This document shows, piece by piece, positions 1 through 6,933 of a DNA stretch of 64,000 nucleotides. The stretch is from a virus. Position 1 is the first letter of the stretch, and the number at the start of each line of letters is the position of its first letter. A program made the position numbers and the translations under genes. A model generated the notes under the pieces. The model had not been told where the DNA came from. It worked only from the letters and a program-made list of their open reading frames with translations, and ran no database searches. The DNA lies in the IMG/VR virus record IMGVR_UViG_3300043446_003158, positions 113,188 through 177,187 of that record; one strand, 5' to 3'.

Positions 1-117
1 AGGAATCTCACCCTTCTCCACAAACTCCTTGAATGTTTTTTTAGTATCATCGGGAAGAATACAATCCTCAATCACTTGAGGGCGGTACTTCTCCACAAAA
101 AGAAATTCACTTGTCAT
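1..117 (-). CDS. 44: Clamp loader large subunit gp44 (N-terminal part)
   Basis: This is the N-terminal 39 residues of a protein that runs off the window edge. It starts MTSEFLFVEKYRPQVIED, and the WVEKYRP-like opening is the standard start of RFC/gp44-type sliding clamp loader ATPases. Its stop-to-start relation with the upstream genes, and the sliding clamp gene 500 bases upstream, fit the T4-like order gp45 then gp44. In T4 the gp44/gp62 complex uses ATP to load gp45 onto DNA for replication and late transcription. The Walker motifs lie outside the window, so the call rests on the N-terminal signature and the context. Confidence 0.85.
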   Translation of the reverse strand, partial: MTSEFLFVEKYRPQVIEDCILPDDTKKTFKEFVEKGEIP

Positions 118-120
118 AAT

Positions 121-633
121 TTAGATCCAATCAGGTTTTCGTTGCGGCATACGAAGATAATTAGATGCAACCCAAGGTTTGGATGCGATATACATCTTGT
201 AAGCAGTAAAAGTGTCAATGCTTGTGTCAAGTTTATACTCATCTGGCATAGCACGGGCAAATGGACTTACTTCTGTAATCTTCCCCTTAGGAAACAAATA
301 ATATGCTTGCAACAAAGTATTATAACATGAGTGTTGTTTACCATATCGCAAATTATATTCATCGGCAAGATTCATACCATGTTTAATTAACCAATAGGCA
401 TTATGAATACTATCCAGCGCCCATTTAGTACAAGGATGATTGCGAAATGCACCTTTTTCAGTTTTATAAGGAGTGCCATCACTCTTGTGTAGAGGACCAT
501 ATCCATGACCCCATTTGTCAGATGCCACAATAGAAAGCATTTGGCAGCACTCTAGAGGCATCTTAACGATGTGTTTGTCAGGAAGGCAAATGGCACTTTC
601 AGCAGGCCAAGGGGAAGTTACAAAAATGTTCAT
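121..633 (-). CDS. Pyrimidine-dimer DNA glycosylase-like (PF03013-type) conserved cyanophage protein
   Basis: This is a 170-residue protein starting MNIFVTSPWPAESAICLPDK, followed by KMPLECCQMLS, a region with HPCTKWA, and EYNLRYGKQH. This pattern resembles the family annotated as pyrimidine dimer DNA glycosylase in phages, so a role in excising or recognising damaged bases is possible. No catalytic residue can be assigned with certainty. Its start overlaps the clamp gene stop by four bases, so it is probably co-translated with gp45 in the replication operon. The family call is from memory of the pattern and is moderately uncertain; 'conserved hypothetical' is the safe reading. Confidence 0.6.
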   Translation of the reverse strand: MNIFVTSPWPAESAICLPDKHIVKMPLECCQMLSIVASDKWGHGYGPLHKSDGTPYKTEKGAFRNHPCTKWALDSIHNAYWLIKHGMNLADEYNLRYGKQHSCYNTLLQAYYLFPKGKITEVSPFARAMPDEYKLDTSIDTFTAYKMYIASKPWVASNYLRMPQRKPDWI

Positions 634-1316
634 CCGAAGGTTGAATCAGGTTCCAGAGCAATATAATACTTCAGATTGTACTTGGTGTTCGTGAATTGTG
701 ACAAAAGTTTAGAAGACACCACAACGTCATACGCACCAGGAATAATCTTGATGTTTTCTACTTTAAAGTTAAAGGTAAACTCGGTATCAGTTTCACCAAC
801 AACGATAGCATATTCATTAGAAGTATCATTTTTCTTATCACGAACCACAAGTTTAATGACACCCGCCTCACCAATGGCAGAAAAATCTGGAAGTTGATAA
901 ACTGCTGCTGCCTTTACCAGTTTTTCAAGAGATGTGCTATCAAGTTGAAAGCAAACATCTTTTGAAGGTAATTGAATATCCTTTTCAGGAGGAGAAACAA
1001 TTACGTTAGGATCTGCGAAGAAATACTTTACTCGCCTCTTACCTTCACGAATGCTCAAATAAGATTCTTCCTTAAAGTCCAGATCTGGATCTTGGTGAAG
1101 TCCAAGTCCATTCAAGAACTGATTAAGATCATAAATGGCAAAATCACGAGGAAACTCTTCAGTAATCTCTGCTTCTGCCAGGATATTTTTTGCCACGGAA
1201 ATAGTACGAAGGCGATTTCCTCCTTTTACAAGAATTGAATTGTTAATACTTGCAAAATTCTTAAGGATAGTCAACGTGTTATCGGAAAGTTTCATAGTTT
1301 CTGGTTTTAGTTTCAC
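630..1316 (-). CDS. 45: Sliding clamp gp45
   Basis: This 228-residue protein matches the length of T4 gp45. It contains the phrases ILKNFASINNSILVKGGN and FNFKVENIKIIPGAYDVVVSSKLLSQF, which are typical of T4-like clamp subunits. As a trimeric ring it should tether the DNA polymerase, and in T4 it also serves as the mobile activator of late transcription with gp55, which is encoded at 10719-11192. It lies between the DUF3310-like gene (four-base overlap) and the glycosylase-like gene (four-base overlap), with gp44 next, so it belongs to a replication operon. Confidence 0.93.
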   Translation of the reverse strand: MKLKPETMKLSDNTLTILKNFASINNSILVKGGNRLRTISVAKNILAEAEITEEFPRDFAIYDLNQFLNGLGLHQDPDLDFKEESYLSIREGKRRVKYFFADPNVIVSPPEKDIQLPSKDVCFQLDSTSLEKLVKAAAVYQLPDFSAIGEAGVIKLVVRDKKNDTSNEYAIVVGETDTEFTFNFKVENIKIIPGAYDVVVSSKLLSQFTNTKYNLKYYIALEPDSTFG

Positions 1317-1840
1317 TTGTTTTCAATAAGATTAAGGTGATTAATTAGAAGAATAGTATAGTGTAAAACCTTGAACAAATCAGCACGAGGAGTGCCCTTG
1401 GTGTCATAGCGATCAATATACTTGGTTACATTACCTGCACAGAATCCTTCGCGGCGATTATGTTTGATTTTGTCAAGAGTTTGCTCCTTTCCACCACCAG
1501 TGCGATCCACATAATGCTGCCTATATGTGCTAGCAATATATTCTTCAAGTTGTTTAAGAATTTTATCTTCGTTGTATTTCCAAAAACCGTTTTTGTTAGT
1601 ATCTTCAGGCATTTTAATATTATAAGAATTTAAAGAAAAAGTATCAGAAGACGCAAAAGGATTACCAGTCAAACTAATACCATCATAATTCCAAAAATCT
1701 TGGGAATGGTCTACCATTCCACCAGGAAGATGAGATCCAGAAAAAGAAATGGTATCTGATCCACTTGCACCAAAAATGGTTGATTTTCCAGTGGAAATGT
1801 AGTCTGAATAGTTTGTTTCAAAATTTTGAGAGGCGGTCAT
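1313..1840 (-). CDS. DUF3310-like small protein
   Basis: This 175-residue protein begins MTASQNFETNYSDY. I place the start at 1840 because a GGAG ribosome-binding site sits just before this ATG, while the longer reading begins inside a transcription terminator. The first 80 residues are Ser/Gly/Asn-rich. Residues about 95 to 165 carry QHYVD, GFCAGNVTKYIDRYDTKG and DLFKVLHYTILL, the pattern of DUF3310 (a small helical phage domain, sometimes called SaV-like) of unknown function. The stop overlaps the gp45 start, which suggests translational coupling. The N-terminal extension has no match that I recognise. Confidence 0.6.
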   Translation of the reverse strand: MTASQNFETNYSDYISTGKSTIFGASGSDTISFSGSHLPGGMVDHSQDFWNYDGISLTGNPFASSDTFSLNSYNIKMPEDTNKNGFWKYNEDKILKQLEEYIASTYRQHYVDRTGGGKEQTLDKIKHNRREGFCAGNVTKYIDRYDTKGTPRADLFKVLHYTILLINHLNLIENK

Positions 1841-1851
1841 AATTCTCCATA

Positions 1852-1888
1852 GTAAAAAAACAAAGGGAAGGCATATCTTTACCTTCCC
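1852..1888 (-). terminator. Rho-independent terminator after the CobS-like gene
   Basis: On the minus strand a GGGAAGG...CCTTCCC stem (1882-1888 with 1865-1871, ten-base loop) is followed by a T-rich tract. It lies directly downstream of the AAA ATPase gene stop at 1897 and upstream of the start chosen for the next gene, so it separates the two transcription units. Confidence 0.75.
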
Positions 1889-1896
1889 CAATTATA

Positions 1897-3027
1897 TCAG
1901 AACGGAGCAGGTTGGTCAATATATTCAACCGTCAATTCAGGTTGAGTAGGCATCTGGAAATCAGCATCAACCTTGTCGTAAAGTTCAAGAAAAGATTGCT
2001 TAGTTGCATCATCAAAACGATTGATGCAAACTTGAATTGCTTTTGCCTTGTCATTAAAGATGCTGTAAGCACGGATAATATGAGTCAGGCGGCGGGTGCT
2101 GATAATTTCTTCAATGGCACCTTCATAGAAGGTTTTACGAATTACATCTGCCCAATCCACCAGACGCTTGCAGAAATCACGGTCTTCCACGCCAAGGTCT
2201 AGAGCGATGCCTTCCAGGATCTTCTGCTCGGTTGCAGGAGCAGGATAGGACTGTTCAAAAGTCACAGGGAAACGCTCCAGGAATGCCTCATTGAGCACGT
2301 TGGTGCCGATGAAGCGCCCATCATCAGAACCCTTACCCTTGGTGTTGGCGGTGGCGAACACGTTGAACCCAGCAGCAGGTTTTACGAACTTACCAATCTT
2401 CTTCAGGAATACACCCTTGCCTTCCAGAACGGATTGAAGACAGAGGATTTTGTTAGAGGCAAGGTCAATCTCATCCAGCAGAAGAATTGCACCACGCTCA
2501 AGTGCCTCAATCACAGGACCATTGTGCCATGCAGTGTTCCCATCAACAAGCCTAAAACCACCAATAAGGTCATCTTCATCAGTCTCAATCGTAATATTTA
2601 CACGAATCAATTCACGCTTAAGTTGAGCACAAGCTTGCTCAACACTGAACGTTTTGCCATTACCCGAAAGACCCGTAATGAACGTAGGATAAAAAAGATT
2701 GGACTGAATAATCTTTTTAAGATCGTTAAAATTACCAAACTTGACGAAGGTATCATCTTTATCTGGAATGAGGTTTTGTTCCACAGAAGGAAGGGCAGCA
2801 GGAGCACTAAAAGAACGTTCAATTTCTTCTACACGTTCTTGAGTTACTTCAAGATTCCAGCGCCCACGATCAGTTTTAAATTGTTCCAAACGGCGTGTCA
2901 CAGTAGGATAAGAAAGGTTGCGAGAAGCACAGAAACCACGGATGTCTCCCGCAGAAAGTTCGGTGCCGTAAAGAGTTTTGAGTGATTCAATCAGTTGTTC
3001 GTCGCTCACAGAAATTTTACGAGGCAT
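1897..3027 (-). CDS. cobS: MoxR/CobS-like AAA+ ATPase
   Basis: This 376-residue AAA+ ATPase has a Walker A at about 119-126 (GLSGNGKT), a Walker B at 181-187 (ILLLDEID), and a downstream NVLNEAFLERFPVTFEQ segment typical of MoxR-type ATPases. The first 70 residues look like a small helical domain (SAGDIRGFCASRNLSYPTV). Cyanophages regularly carry this gene and it is annotated cobS after the cobaltochelatase subunit. Two genes upstream is a protein with a C-terminal VWA domain, and MoxR-VWA pairs normally work together as a chelatase or chaperone-like machine. Whether this pair really makes cobalamin or remodels a phage protein is not shown by the sequence. Confidence 0.88.
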   Translation of the reverse strand: MPRKISVSDEQLIESLKTLYGTELSAGDIRGFCASRNLSYPTVTRRLEQFKTDRGRWNLEVTQERVEEIERSFSAPAALPSVEQNLIPDKDDTFVKFGNFNDLKKIIQSNLFYPTFITGLSGNGKTFSVEQACAQLKRELIRVNITIETDEDDLIGGFRLVDGNTAWHNGPVIEALERGAILLLDEIDLASNKILCLQSVLEGKGVFLKKIGKFVKPAAGFNVFATANTKGKGSDDGRFIGTNVLNEAFLERFPVTFEQSYPAPATEQKILEGIALDLGVEDRDFCKRLVDWADVIRKTFYEGAIEEIISTRRLTHIIRAYSIFNDKAKAIQVCINRFDDATKQSFLELYDKVDADFQMPTQPELTVEYIDQPAPF

Positions 3028-3070
3028 GATTTAGTTGGGTGATTTGTTTCAACAAAGTAATTATACAAGC

Positions 3071-3095
3071 AAAAAGGGGGCAGGTAAGTGCCCCC
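3071..3095 (-). terminator. Rho-independent terminator
   Basis: A GGGGGC...GCCCCC stem (six pairs, eight-base loop) is followed on the minus strand by TTTTTG. It lies 24 bases beyond the stop of the 57-residue gene at 3119 and just upstream of the CobS-like start at 3027. Confidence 0.85.
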
Positions 3096-3118
3096 TGTGA
3101 CAGTTTAGAAATTGGTCG

Positions 3119-3292
3119 TCAGTCCATAGTAAACTTCTTTTTTGGAAGTGGTTTTTTAGGAGCAGGAACTGCTTCAACAACAGGTGCTGGTTCTACTACA
3201 GAAACTGCTTCAACAACAGGTGCTGGTTCTACTACAGGTGCTGATTCTACTACAGGTGCTGGTTCTTGAAAAAAATCTGTAAATCTACTCAT
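3119..3292 (-). CDS. Small PAPVVE-repeat protein
   Basis: This 57-residue protein starts MSRFTDFFQEPAPVVE. It consists of repeated Pro-Ala-Pro-Val-Val-Glu units (about five, two of them degenerate as SAPVVE and AVSVVE), and ends in a basic tail KKPLPKKKFTMD. It is extended and low in complexity, resembling small Pro/Ala/Glu-rich proteins with a MxRFTxFF start that I recall near cobS in cyanophages. It sits between the CobT-like and CobS-like genes and has its own terminator. Function is unknown; a flexible linker or adaptor for the neighbouring pair is only an inference. Confidence 0.75.
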   Translation of the reverse strand: MSRFTDFFQEPAPVVESAPVVEPAPVVEAVSVVEPAPVVEAVPAPKKPLPKKKFTMD

Positions 3293-3305
3293 TAGATGCG
3301 ATAGA

Positions 3306-3333
3306 ATTCTATAAATTATTTATCAAGCAACAA
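3306..3333 (-). promoter_or_regulatory. Possible sigma70-type promoter for the 57-residue gene
   Basis: On the minus strand TTGTTG (3328-3333), a 16-base spacer and TAGAAT (3306-3311) precede the start at 3292. The -10 lies in the palindrome ATAGAATTCTAT, and the same stretch also reads GATAAATAAT, which is close to a phage late promoter. Which polymerase reads it is unclear. Confidence 0.4.
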
Positions 3334-5476
3334 GTTCTACAAACTCACCAAGAATTTTCTTATTCATTTTTTTAGTCTTCAAACTTTTCACAAATGCACT
3401 TTTAATCTGTGCTTTTGTAGCATCTTCAGCAACAGAAAATTCAGATTCTTGAGAAAGAGCACTAGAAGAAAGACCAAAATAAGAATGATATCCTGAACTT
3501 TTGATGGAAAATGCTTTTTCCTTTTTCCAAGAAGTCATTACTTTATCATACTCACTTCCATAATAACCACAATAACGGCGAATAAAATTACCAGCATCAC
3601 GAGATTCAAGAACACGAATTCCAATAAAATTAATATCCGCAAATTTATCCCTCAAGTTGCGAAGAAGAATATTAGTAAATTCATGCCATTCACAATCACA
3701 CGAATAAGTCATTCCAGTTTTACGATCACGAAGGAATGCACTAGGTCCGATATGAGAAGTTCCAATATAAGGTTCATCTTCCCAACGGCGATGAACTTCA
3801 CGGTGATACTTAACAGGGCAAGCTTCACCATCGGTTAGAACAACACACTGAACCTTCTGTAGTTTGTTTTCTTTTTGAAATTTAGGAAGAATTTGGTGCA
3901 TGGAAATAAGCGCCTCATTCAAAGGAGTTCCAGAAAGACTCATACCAGTAGGAACATTATACCTGGTATAAGATTTATAACCAAAACTTGCAGCAAGACG
4001 AAAGACGTTTTTCATCTGTTCCTCAAGTACTTTACCATTTACTTTACTAGTAAACAGATTCATCATGGAGAACCATTCACCAACTTGAACAAGTCCATCT
4101 TTTTTCTTGTAGGCAAGTTGCCGAATGTTTGCCTTCCCATTTTCATCATAGGACCAAAGAGGATAATCTGTCGTAAACGCATAGACATCAAAAGGAATAG
4201 AAACTTTTTTACAGAACCAAATCAAGTTAAAAAGTTGTTTGACAGTATCCATCATAACTTCTTGCATGGATCCAGACCAGTCAAGAATAAAAATCAGACC
4301 ATGGTTCTTACCATCGGCAAGTGTTGTAACCTTTTTAAAAATATCTTCGTTATATTTGTAGGTATGAAGTTTGGAGCAGTCCAGAACACCCGTGCGGGCA
4401 GTAGAAGCACGAGCATAGGAGTCTGCTGCTTTACGGCATTCAAACTCTTTTACCAGATAGTTGACTTCCTTTTGAGCAGAACGCTTGAATTCAACAAACT
4501 GTTTGTCAACTTCTCCAAAAAGATCTTCATGAGTGTACCCAACATTCTCTGCATAGTCTGACCAACTTTTTTTGCAATTAGAATGAATCTCCTCATTTGG
4601 AACAATAACCTTATTCAAATCAAGTTGAGGAAGTTCAAGATAAACATTCTCGTAACCATCAGAATTTACAAGATCCTTAAGTGCATCTTCAAGTGATTCC
4701 ATCGTTTTTACTTCAGGATCACTTTCTTCACCACCTTCAATAGATGAAGAAGGTTTTTTCTCTTGCTCTGGAGTTTTTTCGTTTGAGGCAGAACCTTGCG
4801 ATCCTTCAGAAGAAGGTTGGTCGTTTTCACCTTCTTGTTGATCCGTAAAATCAGATGCAGGTTGTTGACTTGCCCCACCCTGTTGAGATTCCAGATTATC
4901 AATCTGAATTTTAGTTTCTTCTTGTTGCTTTTGCTTACAATATTTGTACAGTTCTTCTGCCGCAATCAAAACATCGGCAAACGTTTCAGTTTCTGCAATC
5001 AAATTAATGATTTCAGTTTCTTGCCCACGCTCAATCGGAACATTTACATAATTACCAATCTTAAACCACAGGTTTGCACGGTCGGCAAGAGTATAAGTTT
5101 CCAGATTATCATCTTTAATTTGAAAGAAATCTTCGTCACAGAATTCCTTATAACCGTTATAAAAGGTCTTGGAAAGACCAGGATAACGGCGCTTCATCAT
5201 CTTCTCAATACGTGCATCTTCTACGATGTTCACAAATTGGGGAGGAACTTTTACGTTTTTAGTCCAATCCTCATCAGGAGTATAGAGAGCATGTCCAACT
5301 TCGTGACCCACCAGAAGATCATACACGGTGTTGCTTGCCTTCTCCCACATAGGAAGTGTAAGAACACGGGTGTGAACGTTAAAGCAGGCAGTTTCTACCT
5401 TCTTGTGCTCAACCACAAGGTCTTCGGTGGCAAGCAGTTTGGCAAGTTGAGACTTGATTTCGTGGCGAACGGTCAT
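3323..5476 (-). CDS. CobT-like protein: HEXXH metallopeptidase-like N-terminus plus VWA domain
   Basis: This protein is 717 residues from the ATG at 5476; the longer reading would start at a TTG inside a terminator T-tract. Residues 58-62 are HEVGH, a zinc-metallopeptidase-like HEXXH motif within VYDLLVGHEVGHALYTPDED. Residues about 200-270 are a Gln/Glu/Ser-rich flexible linker. The C-terminal part is a VWA domain with a MIDAS start DWSGS at 399-403 and LTDGEACP later. CobT-type VWA proteins pair with MoxR/CobS ATPases, and the CobS-like gene is two genes downstream. The HEXXH motif suggests proteolysis or a former peptidase, which does not fit a simple chelatase subunit. Confidence 0.8.
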   Translation of the reverse strand: MTVRHEIKSQLAKLLATEDLVVEHKKVETACFNVHTRVLTLPMWEKASNTVYDLLVGHEVGHALYTPDEDWTKNVKVPPQFVNIVEDARIEKMMKRRYPGLSKTFYNGYKEFCDEDFFQIKDDNLETYTLADRANLWFKIGNYVNVPIERGQETEIINLIAETETFADVLIAAEELYKYCKQKQQEETKIQIDNLESQQGGASQQPASDFTDQQEGENDQPSSEGSQGSASNEKTPEQEKKPSSSIEGGEESDPEVKTMESLEDALKDLVNSDGYENVYLELPQLDLNKVIVPNEEIHSNCKKSWSDYAENVGYTHEDLFGEVDKQFVEFKRSAQKEVNYLVKEFECRKAADSYARASTARTGVLDCSKLHTYKYNEDIFKKVTTLADGKNHGLIFILDWSGSMQEVMMDTVKQLFNLIWFCKKVSIPFDVYAFTTDYPLWSYDENGKANIRQLAYKKKDGLVQVGEWFSMMNLFTSKVNGKVLEEQMKNVFRLAASFGYKSYTRYNVPTGMSLSGTPLNEALISMHQILPKFQKENKLQKVQCVVLTDGEACPVKYHREVHRRWEDEPYIGTSHIGPSAFLRDRKTGMTYSCDCEWHEFTNILLRNLRDKFADINFIGIRVLESRDAGNFIRRYCGYYGSEYDKVMTSWKKEKAFSIKSSGYHSYFGLSSSALSQESEFSVAEDATKAQIKSAFVKSLKTKKMNKKILGEFVELVA

Positions 5477-5504
5477 GGGTTTGTTGCGTATGGACCCATA
5501 ATAC

Positions 5505-5529
5505 AAAAAAAGAGGGTGGTAAAACCCTC
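5505..5529 (-). terminator. Rho-independent terminator
   Basis: A GAGGGT...ACCCTC stem (5524-5529 with 5512-5517) is followed on the minus strand by seven T residues. It lies between the 318-residue head-type protein gene (stop 5564) and the CobT-like start at 5476. Confidence 0.8.
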
Positions 5530-5563
5530 CAGTGTGCCAGTTTGAAAAGTGGTCCCAATATTT

Positions 5564-6520
5564 TTACATAAAGTTTTTTCTACCACCATGAGCAGCCATT
5601 ACTGAAGCAATTGCTTGGCGAGAAACTTCTCTACGTCTCTCATCAGCGGCTTTACGTTCAGCATCACTCATGGGTTTTGCTGGTTTTTGTGGTTTTGTAG
5701 ATCCTCTACCAGCACCAACTCCACCTCTCTCAAGTCTTCTATCATTTGCTCTATCAGACTCTTCCTCACTAATCATAATATTTTGTTTCCATTCTCTACT
5801 CATGTTTTCTAGAATTGCAAGTGCTGCTTCTTCAGTATCTGCATAACCTTCATCAATTAAATATGCCATAATATACTCATCATTTAAACCTTTCCTTGCT
5901 ACATGACCAGCAAGTTTAGCAGCACCAGATGCTCCCTTTCCAACTTCTTTTGCAACTCCACCAACATGCCCTGCTGCTTTTTTAATAGTTTTTCCAGTTT
6001 CTTTTGCAGCATTCATAGCAGCATTATGTCTTGCAATTCCTCTATTAATTGCACCAGCAACACGATCTAATACACCTGGTTTTTTAGGCTGTTTCTTTGC
6101 AGCAGCAGAAACGGCAGATTGTCTCTGTAAAGATGCCTTCATTCCTGATGGTTTTGCTGCAGATGCTTTTGATTCTGCATCTCTTCTTGCTGCCTTTTGA
6201 GCACGAAGTCTTTCAAGAGACTTACCAGTTGGTTTACCAGATTTGAACTTTTGCCCCTTTGCAGTCACAGGTTCAATTCTAGTACCACCTGCTCTTGCCT
6301 CACTCAAAACATATTCTTCAGCAATATCATAAACAAACTCGGTAAATTCTTCATCACCAAGTTCTTCAATCAAAATATCAATACCTTCTTCGTTTAAACC
6401 CATCTCATAGAAATATTGTGCAGCAATTTCTACTTCTTCTGAAAATTCTTGCGTTACATCTTCCTGGGCATATACATTTTCATATGCCTCAAATAAGGAT
6501 TGCATTTCCGTTGCTTTCAT
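5564..6520 (-). CDS. Basic Ala/Lys-rich protein, likely internal head protein
   Basis: This 318-residue protein is not recognised beyond being a type often seen in cyanophages. The first 85 residues are acidic and helical (MKATEMQSLFEAYENVYAQ onward) and end at VLSEARAGG. The next 130 residues are strongly basic and Ala/Gly-rich. Residues about 215-245 form a small helical module (NDEYIMAYLIDEGYADTEEA), and the C-terminus is basic again. LSE/A fits the T4 prohead protease site rule (hydrophobic-X-Glu), so cleavage by gp21 would release a basic, DNA-binding-like fragment. A late promoter TATAAATA at 6542-6549 precedes it. The internal-protein role is inference. Confidence 0.6.
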   Translation of the reverse strand: MKATEMQSLFEAYENVYAQEDVTQEFSEEVEIAAQYFYEMGLNEEGIDILIEELGDEEFTEFVYDIAEEYVLSEARAGGTRIEPVTAKGQKFKSGKPTGKSLERLRAQKAARRDAESKASAAKPSGMKASLQRQSAVSAAAKKQPKKPGVLDRVAGAINRGIARHNAAMNAAKETGKTIKKAAGHVGGVAKEVGKGASGAAKLAGHVARKGLNDEYIMAYLIDEGYADTEEAALAILENMSREWKQNIMISEEESDRANDRRLERGGVGAGRGSTKPQKPAKPMSDAERKAADERRREVSRQAIASVMAAHGGRKNFM

Positions 6521-6541
6521 TTTTATAAAAACGTTTTTAGT

Positions 6542-6549
6542 TATTTATA
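6542..6549 (-). promoter_or_regulatory. Late promoter TATAAATA
   Basis: The exact T4-like late promoter TATAAATA lies on the minus strand 22 bases before the ATG of the 318-residue protein. gp55, encoded in this window, is the expected late sigma factor. Confidence 0.75.
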
Positions 6550-6556
6550 AAAAGAC

Positions 6557-6775
6557 TCATTCTTCATCCGCATGAGGATTTGCTTTTTTATCAGTTTTTA
6601 CTGTATTTCTATACTTGTTAATTGCGGTAGATAGTTTATCAAAATGTGATCTAGCTTGAGATGCTGTTTGTTGTGCGGCAGCATCTGTAGCATCACTCCT
6701 TTTTTTCAAATTTTCTAATCTATCTTTAAATTGTTGAGATTTACTTTCAATTTGAAATTCTTGAAAGGTTTTCAT
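6557..6775 (-). CDS. Small protein with T4-like capsid-targeting N-terminus
   Basis: This 72-residue protein starts MKTFQEFQIESKSQ. The N-terminus closely resembles the capsid-targeting sequence of T4 internal proteins (MKTYQEFIAE in IPI-IPIII as I recall it), which directs proteins into the prohead before gp21 removes it. The rest is a polar, likely coiled helix (QQFKDRLENLKKRSDATDAA). It has its own late promoter at 6794-6801. A packaged and possibly injected small protein is an inference from the N-terminus alone. Confidence 0.65.
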   Translation of the reverse strand: MKTFQEFQIESKSQQFKDRLENLKKRSDATDAAAQQTASQARSHFDKLSTAINKYRNTVKTDKKANPHADEE

Positions 6776-6788
6776 TTTAATTAATTTT

Positions 6789-6932
6789 TTAGATATTTAT
6801 AAATGAAGAAGCGCCCCCTTGGAGGCGCTTCTTGAGTGCTTGGCGTCGTGCCTTTGCTTGTCGGAGTGCTTGAGGTTTAAGTTTCCTCTTCTGTTCCTTT
6901 TTGGAGTGGTGTTGCCAGTTGGGGGTGTTCAT
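6789..6932 (-). CDS. 47-residue strongly basic protein
   Basis: This small gene starts directly after the dehydrogenase stop (6934) and encodes MNTPNWQHHSKKEQKRKLKP followed by QALRQAKARRQALKKRLQ. It is rich in Arg, Lys and Gln and helical, like small basic proteins I recall in other cyanophages. Its last 15 codons run through a terminator hairpin (6806-6833) and into the late promoter of the next gene, so the true C-terminus is dictated by regulatory sequence. Function is unknown; nucleic-acid binding is plausible from charge. Confidence 0.65.
   Translation of the reverse strand: MNTPNWQHHSKKEQKRKLKPQALRQAKARRQALKKRLQGGASSFINI
6794..6801 (-). promoter_or_regulatory. Late promoter TATAAATA
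   Basis: TATAAATA on the minus strand, 19 bases before the ATG at 6775. It lies inside the last codons of the upstream 47-residue gene and just after its terminator hairpin. Confidence 0.75.
6806..6833 (-). terminator. Hairpin terminator overlapping the 47-residue gene
   Basis: AAGAAGCGCC pairs with GGCGCTTCTT (ten pairs, eight-base loop). On the minus strand it is followed by an AT-rich stretch containing the next late promoter rather than a pure T-tract. The stem is formed by codons of the 47-residue gene. Confidence 0.7.
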
Positions 6933-6933
6933 T

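Noticed and set aside
2434-2985. A 183-residue plus-strand frame within the CobS-like gene
   Set aside because: Shadow of the ATPase; its composition mirrors the antisense of Walker A and B codons.
3039-3269. Plus-strand frame with repeated TTGAGSTTETAS units
   Set aside because: It is the reverse reading of the PAPVVE repeat gene, which has a proper ATG, promoter and terminator on the minus strand.
4796-5545. A 249-residue plus-strand frame within the CobT-like gene
   Set aside because: Complementary shadow of a well-supported minus-strand gene with a conserved HEXXH and VWA domain.
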